From Streptomyces griseoluteus (lineage in GTDB: Bacteria > Actinomycetota > Actinomycetes > Streptomycetales > Streptomycetaceae), in contig NZ_SRRU01000004.1 of assembly GCF_004784465.1 (NCBI RefSeq), positions 1 to 64,000 of the forward strand: a stretch of DNA of 64,000 nt, read 5' to 3'. This document shows positions 1 to 8,700 of this stretch, in pieces. A program made the position numbers and the translations under genes. The notes beneath the pieces are model-generated. The model was not told the origin of the DNA. It did no database searches and worked only from the letters and a program-made list of their open reading frames with translations. Each line of letters starts with the position of its first letter. The stretch's first letter is position 1.

Positions 1-264
1 GCTCGCCCCGGTCCTGGTTGAAGGAACGGCGCTCGCCGCCACGGTCGTCACGACGCTCGAAACCACGGCCACCGCGGTCGTCACGGCGCTCGAAGGAACG
101 GCCGCCACGGTCGTCACGACGCTCGAAACCCCGCTCGCCCCGGTCCTGGTTGAAGGAACGGCGCTCGCCGCCACGGTCGTCACGACGCTCGAAACCACGG
201 CCACCGCGGTCGTCACGGCGCTCGAAGGAACGGCCGCCACGGTCGTCACGACGCTCGAAGCCGC
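1..264 (-). repeat. 132-bp in-frame tandem repeat in helicase tail
   Basis: Bases 1-132 and 133-264 are essentially identical; the second copy diverges only from about base 259. Each 132-bp unit encodes 44 residues and is itself about four 33-bp (11-residue) subunits built around FERRDDRGGR, one of them altered to a SFNQDRGER form. The array runs off the left edge, so the total copy number cannot be seen. It is read in frame by the helicase. Confidence 0.93.
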
Positions 265-1876
265 GGCCTCCACGGTCGTCGCGGCGCTCGCCACGGTCGC
301 GGTCGAAGGAACGGCGGCCGGCCGGACGCTCGTCGCGCTCGGTCTCGCGGACGGCCGGACGCTCGGCCTCGGCGGTCGCCTCGGCCACGGCCTGCTCGGC
401 GGTGGCCTGCGCCTCTGCCACGGCGGCCTCCGGGTCCTCACCGCGCTCGCGGGCGACCCGCGCCACCAGGCGGTCGGCCTCCTCGCGCAGCTCACCGGCA
501 CGGCGCTGGGCGCGCTCCAGCTCCTTGACCAGCCCGGCGACCTCGCGCTCGGCCTGCTGCGCGGCGTTGCCCGCGGACTCGGCCTGCACCTCGGTCATGG
601 ACCGGGCGCCGGTGATCTCGGCGACCTCGGGCTCGAAGGCGCCGGCCCCCTGGATGATGTGGCGCGCGGCGTCGACGCCCGCGTCCTCCATCAGCCGGAA
701 GATCTGGCGGCGCTGGTGCGGCAGGGACAGCGAGACGACCGTGCCGGAACGGCCCGCGCGGGCGGTGCGGCCGGAGCGGTGCAGGTAGTCCTTGTGGTCG
801 CCCGCCGGGTCGACGTTCAGGACCAGGTCGATGCCGTCGACGTGGATGCCGCGCGCGGCGACGTCGGTGGCGACGAGCGCGTTGACGTAGCCGTCCTTGA
901 AGTCGGCCAGCGTCCGGGTACGGGCGCCCTGGGTCATGCCGCCGTGCAGCGCGTCGGCCTTCACGCCCGACTCGCGGAGCTGCTCGGCGATGCGGTCGGC
1001 ACCGAGCTGGGTGCGGACGAAGATGATCGTGCGGCCCTTGCGGGAGGCGATCGCGGCGGTGACCGGCGCCTTGTCCTTGGGCTTCACGATGAGGATGTGG
1101 TGCGACATGGTCGTGACGTTGCCCTGGGCGCTGTCGACCTCGTGCGTGACCGGGTCGTTCAGGTAGCGCTTGACCAGCGTGGAGATCTCGTTCTCCATGG
1201 TCGCGGAGAACAGCATGCGCTGGCCGCCGGCCGGGACCTGGTCGAGCAGCTCGGTGACCTCGGGCAGGAAGCCCAGGTCGGACATCTGGTCGGCCTCGTC
1301 GAGGACCGCGATCTGGACGTGCTCCAGCGAGCAGGCGCCGCGGTTGATGATGTCGCGCAGGCGGCCCGGAGTGGCGACGAGGACGTCGACGCCGCGCTCG
1401 AGGGCGTAGATCTGGTTGCCCATCGAGGTGCCGCCGCAGACGACCTTCATCTTCAGGCCGAGCACGTCGCCGTAGGGCTGGAGGGCGTCGGCGACCTGCA
1501 TCGCCAGCTCGCGGGTCGGCGTCAGGATGACGGCGCGCGGGCGCTTCTTCTCGGTGCGGCCGCCGGCCAGCGTGGCCAGGGTGGGCAGACCGAAGGAGAG
1601 GGTCTTGCCGGAGCCGGTGCGGCCACGGCCGAGGATGTCCTTGCCGGCCAGGGCGTCCGGGATGGTCGCGGCCTGGATCGGGAAGGGGGTGGTGACACCG
1701 TTCTGGGCGAGCTTGCGCACGATGCCCTCGGGGAGACCGAGGTCGGCGAAGGTGAGCTCGGGGGTGGTGTCGGTGGTGTCGTCGGCCTCGACGACAGCGG
1801 TGACCTCGTTCGTCCCGTCGACGGGGGCGTCCCCGTTCTCGGGCGCGACGAACTGGTCAGTACTGGAAACGGACAT
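1..1876 (-). CDS. DEAD-box ATP-dependent RNA helicase, 3' end outside window
   Basis: RNA-unwinding ATPase of the RhlE/CsdA class, cytoplasmic, probably acting in cold-stress or ribosome/RNA turnover. Visible motifs: Q-motif region (PFPIQ, about residues 64-68), Walker A-type TGSGKT (about 87-92), PTREL, DEAD (in VLDEADQM), SAT, and the helicase C motifs ARGIHVDG and HRSGRTARAG. After the core there is a predicted alpha-helical, coiled-coil-like stretch rich in Ala/Glu/Arg, then a highly charged tail of FERRDDRGG units like RGG boxes. The ATG at 1876 is preceded by GGAAGG about 9 bases upstream. The C-terminal end continues beyond base 1. The helicase call is firm; the exact biological role is inferred. 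Confidence 0.95.
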   Translation of the reverse strand, partial: MSVSSTDQFVAPENGDAPVDGTNEVTAVVEADDTTDTTPELTFADLGLPEGIVRKLAQNGVTTPFPIQAATIPDALAGKDILGRGRTGSGKTLSFGLPTLATLAGGRTEKKRPRAVILTPTRELAMQVADALQPYGDVLGLKMKVVCGGTSMGNQIYALERGVDVLVATPGRLRDIINRGACSLEHVQIAVLDEADQMSDLGFLPEVTELLDQVPAGGQRMLFSATMENEISTLVKRYLNDPVTHEVDSAQGNVTTMSHHILIVKPKDKAPVTAAIASRKGRTIIFVRTQLGADRIAEQLRESGVKADALHGGMTQGARTRTLADFKDGYVNALVATDVAARGIHVDGIDLVLNVDPAGDHKDYLHRSGRTARAGRSGTVVSLSLPHQRRQIFRLMEDAGVDAARHIIQGAGAFEPEVAEITGARSMTEVQAESAGNAAQQAEREVAGLVKELERAQRRAGELREEADRLVARVARERGEDPEAAVAEAQATAEQAVAEATAEAERPAVRETERDERPAGRRSFDRDRGERRDDRGGRGFERRDDRGGRSFERRDDRGGRGFERRDDRGGERRSFNQDRGERGFERRDDRGGRSFERRDDRGGRGFERRDDRGGERRSFNQDRGE

Positions 1877-2103
1877 GCGAATGCGAAACCTTCCGGAGTC
1901 TCTCGGCACGCGCCCGTCAACTCCGTGATTCGCACAACACAACCGCCTCAATGCGGTCCGTCACGGCAAAGGAGAGTACGCGCCACACGGCGCGCTCTGC
2001 GATGGCGCCGGGCAAATGGGATCAAACGATCTACCACCATACGCACCCCCCACCCCTGAAGGCAAACCGGCTCGTCAGCCCCCTTCCGACGCCCGTTCAC
2101 GGC

Positions 2104-2622
2104 TCACACGCCGACCCGTACGGCGGGCACCGGAACCCGTCCGCCGAGCTGCGGGGCGGGGTCCTCGTGGGCCGAGGACGACGGCTCGGCCGACGGCGGC
2201 TCGGTGTCCGGCGGGGGCGGGGTCGACGCGGGCGGCTCGGGCGGCGCGGAGGTCACCGGGGGCGGGGTCGGCTCCCCCGTCGGCACCGGCTCACCGGGCC
2301 GCACCGTCTGCCCGGGCTTGGACGGCGCCGCCGAAACCTTCTTGCCTGGCTCGCGCTCGTCCGCCGAGGCGGAGGCCGACTCCCCGTGTTTCTTCTTCTT
2401 GCCGCCGTGCCCGTGCTTGCCGTCGCCCCCGTCCTCGCCGTCCGCCTCGGCACCGCCGCCCCCGGACACCGGCCCGCCCCCGGAATCCGCGCCCTCCCGC
2501 TGGGCGGCGGAGTGCGGGGTGCGGCGGGGGCCCGCGTCGTCACCGACGTGCACACAGCCGGAGGCGGCGGCCACGGCCAGCACCGCGACAACCAGACGGA
2601 CGGGTACGTACAAGCGGCGCAC
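2104..2622 (-). CDS. small Pro/Ser-rich lipoprotein
   Basis: A 172-residue secreted protein. The GTG at 2622 is chosen because GGAGG sits 8 bases upstream. The N terminus has two arginines, a hydrophobic stretch and a lipobox (AASG before Cys23), so a lipid-anchored protein on the outer face of the membrane is expected. The mature part is low complexity: a Gly/Asp/Glu segment, a Lys/His-rich patch (HGHGGKKKKHG), then a long Pro/Ser/Thr-rich stretch typical of a cell-wall-spanning spacer. No catalytic domain is visible and the function is unknown. It is divergent from the zincin gene at 2771. Confidence 0.72.
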   Translation of the reverse strand: MRRLYVPVRLVVAVLAVAAASGCVHVGDDAGPRRTPHSAAQREGADSGGGPVSGGGGAEADGEDGGDGKHGHGGKKKKHGESASASADEREPGKKVSAAPSKPGQTVRPGEPVPTGEPTPPPVTSAPPEPPASTPPPPDTEPPSAEPSSSAHEDPAPQLGGRVPVPAVRVGV

Positions 2623-2770
2623 GACGGCCACCTCCGACAGCGGGGAATCGGGAACGCCCTGCCCAACTCCCGCCGCACGCGGGAGGACACGCCACCGTCC
2701 CGGCCGGCCGAAGCGCGGCGGACCGCGCGTACACGCCCCGCGCCGGGTGCGCTTGGCCGACAATGGCCGT

Positions 2771-3121
2771 GTGCTGGAGATGACACGCGACAGGTTCGAA
2801 GAGCTGGTGAGCGAGGCCCTGGACCAGATCCCGCCGGAACTGACGCGGGTCATGGACAACGTGGCCGTCTTCGTGGAGGACGAACCCTCCGCCGACGACC
2901 CCGAACTGCTCGGCCTCTACGAGGGCACCCCGCTCACCGAGCGCGGCGAGTGGTACGCCGGGGTCCTCCCGGACCGCATCAGCATCTACATGGGCCCCAC
3001 CCTGCGGTACTGCGGGACCGCCGAGGAGGTCGTCCACGAGGTGGCCGTCACCGTCATCCACGAGGTCGCCCACCACTTCGGCATCGAGGACGCCCGGCTG
3101 CACGAACTGGGCTGGGGCTGA
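2771..3121 (+). CDS. small zincin-like metallopeptidase family protein
   Basis: A 116-residue protein of the minimal-metalloprotease family (formerly DUF1025). The zinc motif HEVAHHFG spans about residues 97-104 and is followed by the usual short HELGW ending. No signal peptide, so cytoplasmic; substrate unknown. The GTG at 2771 lacks a ribosome binding site, but a GACAAT hexamer ends 6 bases upstream, which would fit a leaderless transcript; a start at the ATG 2780 is the alternative. The phosphoesterase gene starts 9 bases after the stop. Confidence 0.85.
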   Translation: MLEMTRDRFEELVSEALDQIPPELTRVMDNVAVFVEDEPSADDPELLGLYEGTPLTERGEWYAGVLPDRISIYMGPTLRYCGTAEEVVHEVAVTVIHEVAHHFGIEDARLHELGWG

Positions 3122-3130
3122 CCACCCCGC

Positions 3131-4633
3131 ATGTCCGGGCGTTCGTACGGGCATACGGCACCAATGCCCCAAGTCCCCGTCGCTTCCGTCCCGGACCCGC
3201 CCCGCGACCGGAAGTGGTGGCATCTGCCGCGCCGGAGAGGCGGCGGCCGCTGGCTGAAGGCGTTCGGCCTGATGGGTGTCGTGCTCGTCGGGGCCTGGCT
3301 GGGCCTGCTGATCGTCGGCAGCGTACGGACCCCGGTCGGCCCGATGGACACCACGATGGCCCTGCGGCCCTCGCTCAGCGGCGGCACCAAGGTCAACGTC
3401 TCCCCGCTCGGCGCGCTGACCCTGGACAGCCATGTCGCGCCCGTCCGGCTGGACGTCGACGTGGACCAGCTCGACCCGGGACGCGCACAGGCGCTGGTCG
3501 ACCACCCCGAGCGGCTGTCCGGGCTCCAGGACGAGGTGGCCCATGACGTCGAGCGCGGCACGCTCGACCTGGCGGTGCGCTCGTGCGTGGCCGTCGTCAC
3601 CGGCGCGACCGCGCTCGGCCTCGCCGTCTACCGCCGGACGCGCCCCGCGCTGGCGGCCGGCGGTCTCGCCCTGGCGCTGCTCGCGGCCTCCGGGGTGTCG
3701 GCGTGGGCCACCTGGAATCCGAAGTCGGTACTGGAGCCCAAGTTCTCCGGCCTGCTCTCCTCGGCGCCGTCCGTGGTGGGCAACGCCCGCAGCATCGTCA
3801 CCGACTTCGACGTCTACCAGCAGGAGCTGGCCCGCCTGGTGACCAACGTGACCAAGCTGTACGACGTCGCCTCCACGCTCCCCGCCTACCAGCCCGACCC
3901 CTCCACGATCCGGGTCCTGCACGTCTCCGACATCCACCTCAACCCGGCCGCGTGGAAGATCATCGGATCGCTGGTGGACCAGTACAAGGTGGACGTGATC
4001 GTCGACTCCGGCGACACCATGGACCACGGCACCTCGGCGGAGAACGGCTTCCTCGACCCGGTGAAGGACCTGGGCGTGCCGTACGTCTGGGTCCGGGGCA
4101 ACCACGACTCGCGGGCCACCCAGCGCTATCTGGAGGGCATCAAGAACGCGCACGTGCTGGACGAGGGCGAGGCCGAGACGATCGCCGGAGTGCGCTTCGC
4201 GGGCACCGGCGACCCCCAGTTCACCCCCGACCGTTCCCGGGCGACCGGCGGCGACGCGGCGGAACGGCTCGCGGGCGCCCGGCTCGCCTCGGCGCTGCGG
4301 GACCAGAAGGCCAAGGGCACCCCGGTGGACATCGCGGTGGCGCACGAGCCGCTGGCCGCCGCCGAGACCGACGGCACGGTGCCGCTGGTGCTCTGCGGAC
4401 ATCTGCACACCCAGGGCACCAAGGTCCTCCCGCTGGGCACCCGGCTGCGCCGCGAGGGCTCGACCGGCGGCAGCGGACTGCGCGCGGTGGAGGGCCAGTA
4501 CCCGGCACCGATCGAGGCGTCGGTGCTCTATCTGGACCGGGACACCCGCCGGCTACAGGCGTGGGACGCGATCAAGCTGGGCGGGCTCGGGCGGACCACG
4601 GCCGAGGTCAGCCGGCATCTGGTGCAGCGCTGA
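3131..4633 (+). CDS. membrane-anchored calcineurin-like metallophosphoesterase
   Basis: A 500-residue protein. Hydrophobic segments lie at about residues 45-64, 150-168 and 175-195, so the phosphoesterase domain is membrane attached. The metal-ligand signature is complete: SDIH (266-269), GDT (about 294), GNHD (323-326), a later HEP, and GHLH near residue 430. Family members hydrolyse phosphoesters with two metal ions; the substrate cannot be told from sequence. An ATG at 3164 is an alternative start. It lies directly after the zincin gene and is probably co-transcribed with it. The tRNA-Glu gene follows about 110 bases later. Confidence 0.88.
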   Translation: MSGRSYGHTAPMPQVPVASVPDPPRDRKWWHLPRRRGGGRWLKAFGLMGVVLVGAWLGLLIVGSVRTPVGPMDTTMALRPSLSGGTKVNVSPLGALTLDSHVAPVRLDVDVDQLDPGRAQALVDHPERLSGLQDEVAHDVERGTLDLAVRSCVAVVTGATALGLAVYRRTRPALAAGGLALALLAASGVSAWATWNPKSVLEPKFSGLLSSAPSVVGNARSIVTDFDVYQQELARLVTNVTKLYDVASTLPAYQPDPSTIRVLHVSDIHLNPAAWKIIGSLVDQYKVDVIVDSGDTMDHGTSAENGFLDPVKDLGVPYVWVRGNHDSRATQRYLEGIKNAHVLDEGEAETIAGVRFAGTGDPQFTPDRSRATGGDAAERLAGARLASALRDQKAKGTPVDIAVAHEPLAAAETDGTVPLVLCGHLHTQGTKVLPLGTRLRREGSTGGSGLRAVEGQYPAPIEASVLYLDRDTRRLQAWDAIKLGGLGRTTAEVSRHLVQR

Positions 4634-4746
4634 ATCCCCGGCCCGGCGCCCGCACAGCGGCGAAGGGTTTTGCCCATACCGCTCACGATCCCCTATGCTG
4701 CACACGTCCCCGACGCGCCGCGATGCGGCGCCCAGGCGGGCCGATA

Positions 4747-4819
4747 GCCCTCATCGTCTAGCGGCCTAGGACGCCGCCCTTTCAAGGCGGTAGCACGGGT
4801 TCGAATCCCGTTGGGGGCA
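4747..4819 (+). tRNA. tRNA-Glu(TTC)
   Basis: 73-nt cloverleaf with acceptor GCCCTCA/TGGGGGC, anticodon stem CCGCC/GGCGG around loop CTTTCAA (anticodon TTC), and T-arm ACGGG-TTCGAAT-CCCGT. CCA is encoded at 4820-4822. Confidence 0.97.
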
Positions 4820-4834
4820 CCACAGCGGACTTGT

Positions 4835-4871
4835 CATGAAGGCCCGCCCTGATCCAGGGCGGGCCTTCATG
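4835..4871 (+). terminator. strong hairpin after tRNA-Glu
   Basis: Perfect 16-bp stem (4835-4850 with 4856-4871) around a 5-base loop; it ends in TTCATGTTT. It is placed 13 bases after the encoded CCA and is the likely terminator. Confidence 0.82.
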
Positions 4872-5039
4872 TTTCCCCACGTCCGGGCCCCGCTCGCCGC
4901 CGAAAAGCACGGTACGGAGCACCACCCCTGCTCTGATACGCTTCTCCAGCGACGTCAGCCCAGCAGATACGCACCTCACCCCGGTGGGAAACGCGTTGGG
5001 AAGGCCCGCAACCTTGTGCGACACTGTCGTACAGCGCCT

Positions 5040-5114
5040 GGTCCTGTGGAGCAGTTTGGAGTGCTCGCCACCCTGTCAAGGTGGAGGCCGCGGGTTCAAA
5101 TCCCGTCAGGACCG
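5040..5114 (+). tRNA. tRNA-Asp(GTC), copy 1
   Basis: 75-nt tRNA with acceptor GGTCCTG/CAGGACC, loop CTGTCAA (anticodon GTC), and T-loop TTCAAAT. The 75 bases are identical to those at 9816-9890. Confidence 0.97.
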
Positions 5115-5119
5115 CTGAG

Positions 5120-5133
5120 GTTTCACGTGAAAC
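5120..5133. other. parS centromere site
   Basis: GTTTCACGTGAAAC is the Streptomyces ParB-binding consensus without a mismatch, inside the perfect palindrome GAGGTTTCACGTGAAACCTC (5117-5136). It fills the short gap between tRNA-Asp and tRNA-Phe. ParB loading here would contribute to chromosome segregation during sporulation. Confidence 0.9.
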
Positions 5134-5138
5134 CTCGT

Positions 5139-5212
5139 GGCTGGGTAGCTCAGTTGGTACGAGCGATCGCCTGAAAAGCGATAGGTCGCCGGTTCGACCC
5201 CGGCCCCAGCCA
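5139..5212 (+). tRNA. tRNA-Phe(GAA)
   Basis: 74-nt tRNA with acceptor GGCTGGG/CCCAGCC, anticodon loop CTGAAAA (GAA) and T-loop TTCGACC. It follows tRNA-Asp by 24 bases, with parS in the spacer. Confidence 0.96.
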
Positions 5213-5231
5213 CAACCGCCCGATCCGGGCC

Positions 5232-5260
5232 GAACCCCCTCCAGTCTCTGGAGGGGGTTC
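5232..5260 (+). terminator. terminator of tRNA-Asp/tRNA-Phe unit
   Basis: 13-bp perfect stem (5232-5244 with 5248-5260), loop TCT, followed by TTGCGTTT. Confidence 0.85.
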
Positions 5261-5359
5261 TTGCGTTTCCGGGCCCTGGGAGCGCGGTTGCAGGTGAGTA
5301 GCGCGGGGCTAGAGTGAAAAGGCATCTATTCGTGGAGAAATTACCCAAGGGGACGTTCC

Positions 5360-5698
5360 ATGCCCGCCACGAACAGAAAACGGACGGCTGCCCTGTGTTC
5401 GGTCTTCATGGCCGCCGGCGTCGTCCTCGCTCCGATCGGCTTCCAGCAGGCGGCCTCGGCGACGCCCGCTCCGTCCCACGTCGGTACGTCGGCCAAGGCG
5501 CCCGCCTCGCAAGGGGACTACCAGCGCGGGTTCCGGGACGGGTTCCAGTCCGGGTACCGCGACGGCCGTCACTGCCATCACCACCGTGACCACCACGACG
5601 GGAGAGGCGTGTCGCTGAAGGACCCGCGCCGCGACTACCAGCAGGGATTCAAGAACGGCTACAAGTCGGGCTTCCGGCTCGGTCTGGACTCCTGCTGA
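5360..5698 (+). CDS. small secreted protein with two YxxGFxxGYxxG repeats
   Basis: 112 residues. The N terminus has positive charges, a hydrophobic core and an Ala-rich cleavage region ending near residue 34 (ASA), so it is probably exported by Sec. The mature part has two copies of a periodic unit, DYQRGFRDGFQSGYRDG and DYQQGFKNGYKSGFRLG, separated by a His-rich linker (HCHHHRDHHD). The aromatic and Gly residues recur every four positions, as in bacterial proteins with a Gly-zipper-like surface. Two cysteines remain, one in the His cluster and one at the C terminus. AAGGGGAC precedes the ATG. I do not recognise a family; metal or wall binding is only a guess. Confidence 0.75.
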   Translation: MPATNRKRTAALCSVFMAAGVVLAPIGFQQAASATPAPSHVGTSAKAPASQGDYQRGFRDGFQSGYRDGRHCHHHRDHHDGRGVSLKDPRRDYQQGFKNGYKSGFRLGLDSC

Positions 5699-5775
5699 CC
5701 CCCGGCCCCCTGGGGCGACCCCCCGCGTCAATTCATTCGCGCGGAATTTCCCCGAGGTGAGATCCTGGATCGCGT

Positions 5776-8700
5776 ATGTCTACGCATCCCGCCCCCGCCT
5801 TGGGGTCTCTCGCCTCCCGTCTGACCGAGCTGTCGCTGCGTGACGCGCACCGGCTCGGGCGCAGGCTCGAAGGCGCACGCAAGATCCGTAAGCCGGAGGC
5901 GCGTGCCGCCGTGCTGGCCGAGCTGGAGGGGGAGGTCGACAAGGCCGCCTCCCGGATGGCCGAACGGCGCTCCCGCGTGCCCTCGGTCAGCTATCCCGAG
6001 CAGCTTCCGGTCAGCCAGAAGAAGGACGAGATCGCGGCCGCCATCCGCGATCATCAGGTCGTCATCGTGGCCGGTGAGACCGGCTCCGGGAAGACCACGC
6101 AGATCCCCAAGATCTGCGTGGAGCTGGGCCGGGGCCTGCGCGGGATGATCGGGCACACCCAGCCCCGCCGGATCGCCGCCCGTACCGTCGCGGAGCGCGT
6201 GGCCGACGAGCTGCACACCCCGCTCGGCGAGACCGTCGGCTGGAAGGTCCGCTTCACCGACCAGGTGAACCCGGACGCCACCTTCATCAAGCTGATGACC
6301 GACGGCATCCTGCTCGCGGAGATCCAGAACGACCGCGAGCTGCGCGCCTACGACACGATCATCATCGACGAGGCCCACGAGCGGTCCCTCAACATCGACT
6401 TCCTGCTGGGCTACCTCGCGCAGTTGCTGCCGAAGCGGCCGGACCTGAAGGTCGTCATCACCTCGGCGACCATCGACCCGGAGCGGTTCTCCCGGCACTT
6501 CGGGGACGCACCGATCATCGAGGTCAGCGGGCGGACGTACCCGGTGGAGGTGCGCTACCGGCCGCTGCTGGAGGAGGACTCCTCCGACGCCGACCGGGAC
6601 CAGATCACCGCGATCACCGACGCGGCCGAGGAACTGATGGCCGAGGGTCCCGGCGACATCCTCGTCTTCCTCTCCGGCGAGCGGGAGATCCGGGACACCG
6701 CGGACGCGCTGGAGAAGAAGAAGTACCGCTCGACCGAGGTGCTCCCGCTGTACGCGCGGCTCTCGCACGCCGAGCAGCACCGGGTCTTCCAGCAGCACAC
6801 CGGGCGCCGGATCGTGCTGGCGACCAACGTCGCCGAGACCTCGCTGACCGTGCCCGGCATCAAATACGTGATCGACCCCGGCTTCGCCCGGATCAGCCGC
6901 TACAGCCACCGCACCAAGGTCCAGCGGCTGCCCATCGAGCCGGTCTCGCAGGCCAGCGCCAACCAGCGCAAGGGCCGCTGCGGCCGTACCTCCGACGGCA
7001 TCTGCATCCGGCTGTACTCCGAGGACGACTTCCTCGCCCGGCCGGAGTTCACCGACGCCGAGATCCTGCGCACCAACCTGGCCTCCGTCATCCTGCAGAT
7101 GACCGCGGCCGGCCTCGGCGACATCGAGAAGTTCCCCTTCATCGACCCGCCGGACCACCGCAACATCCGCGACGGCGTCCAGCTGCTCCAGGAGCTGCAC
7201 GCGCTCGACCCGGCGCAGAAGGACCCGCGCAAGCGGCTCACCGAAACCGGCCGCAAGCTCGCCCAACTGCCGGTCGACCCGCGCCTGGCCCGGATGGTGC
7301 TGGAGGCCGCGAAGAACGGCTGTGTCCGCGAGGTCATGGTCATCGCCGCCGCCCTGTCCATCCAGGACCCGCGCGAGCGCCCGGCCGACAAGCAGACCCA
7401 GGCCGACCAGCAGCACGCCCGTTTCCGCGACGAGACCAGCGACTTCCTGGCCTACCTCAACCTGTGGCGGTATCTGCGGGAGCAGCAGAAGGAGCGCGGC
7501 TCCTCCTCGTTCCGCCGGATGTGCAAGCAGGAGTACCTGAACTTCCTGCGAGTGCGCGAGTGGCAGGACATCTACCTCCAGCTCCGCACGGTCGCCAAGC
7601 AGATGGACATCCATCTCAACGAGGACGACGCCCCCGCCGACCGCGTCCATGTCTCCCTCCTCGCGGGCCTGCTCTCCCACGTCGGGATGAAGGACGTGAA
7701 GGACGGCAACAAGAACGAGTACTTGGGCGCCCGCAACGCCAAGTTCGCGGTGTTCCCCGGCTCCTCGCTGTTCAAGAAGCAGCCCAAGTTCCTGATGTCC
7801 GCCGAGCTGGTGGAGACCTCCCGCCTCTGGGCGCGCGTCAACGCCAGGATCGAGCCCGAGTGGGTCGAGCCGCTCGCCGGCCACCTGCTGAAGCGCACGT
7901 ACAGCGAACCGCACTGGGAGAAGGACCAGGCGGCCGTGATGGCGTACGAGAAGGTGACGCTGTACGGCGTGCCGATCGTCGCCCAGCGCAAGGTGAACTA
8001 CGGGCGGATCGACCCCGAGGTCTCCCGCGAGCTGTTCATCCGCAACGCCCTGGTCGAGGGCGACTGGCGCACCCACCACAAGTTCTTCGCCGACAACCGC
8101 AAGCTGCTCAGCGAGGTCGAGGAGCTGGAGCACCGGGCGCGGCGCCGGGACATCGTCGTGGACGACGAGACGCTGTTCGACTTCTACGACCAGCGGGTGC
8201 CCGAACACGTCGTCTCCGGCGCCCACTTCGACTCCTGGTGGAAGCGGAAGCGGCAGGAGCAGCCCGAATACCTGGACTTCGAGCGGGAGATGCTCATCCG
8301 GGAGTCGGCGGAGGCGGTCACCAAGGCCGACTATCCCGACAGTTGGCGCCAGGGCGAGCTGAAGTTCCGGGTGACCTACCAGTTCGAGCCGGGCGCGGAC
8401 GCCGACGGTGTGACCGTCCACATCCCGCTCCAGGTGCTCAACCAGGTCACCGACGAGGGCTTCGACTGGCAGATCCCGGGGCTGCGCGAGGACGTCGTCA
8501 CCGAGCTGATCCGCTCGCTGCCCAAGCCGATCCGCCGCAACTACGTCCCGGCGCCGAACTACGCCAAGAAGTTCCTGGAGCGGGCGGTTCCCCTCCAGGA
8601 GCCGCTGGCGACGACCATGGCGCGTGAGCTGAAGCGCATGGTGGGCGTGCCCTTCGACGCCGAGGACTTCGACTGGGCGAAGGTGCCGGACCACCTCAAG

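Noticed and set aside
1..264. CRISPR array
   Set aside because: Repeats are contiguous, in frame and encode a helicase tail; there are no unique spacers or cas genes.
1951..3546. Long plus-strand frame upstream of and through the zincin gene
   Set aside because: Arg/Gly-rich shadow translation crossing two real genes in another frame.
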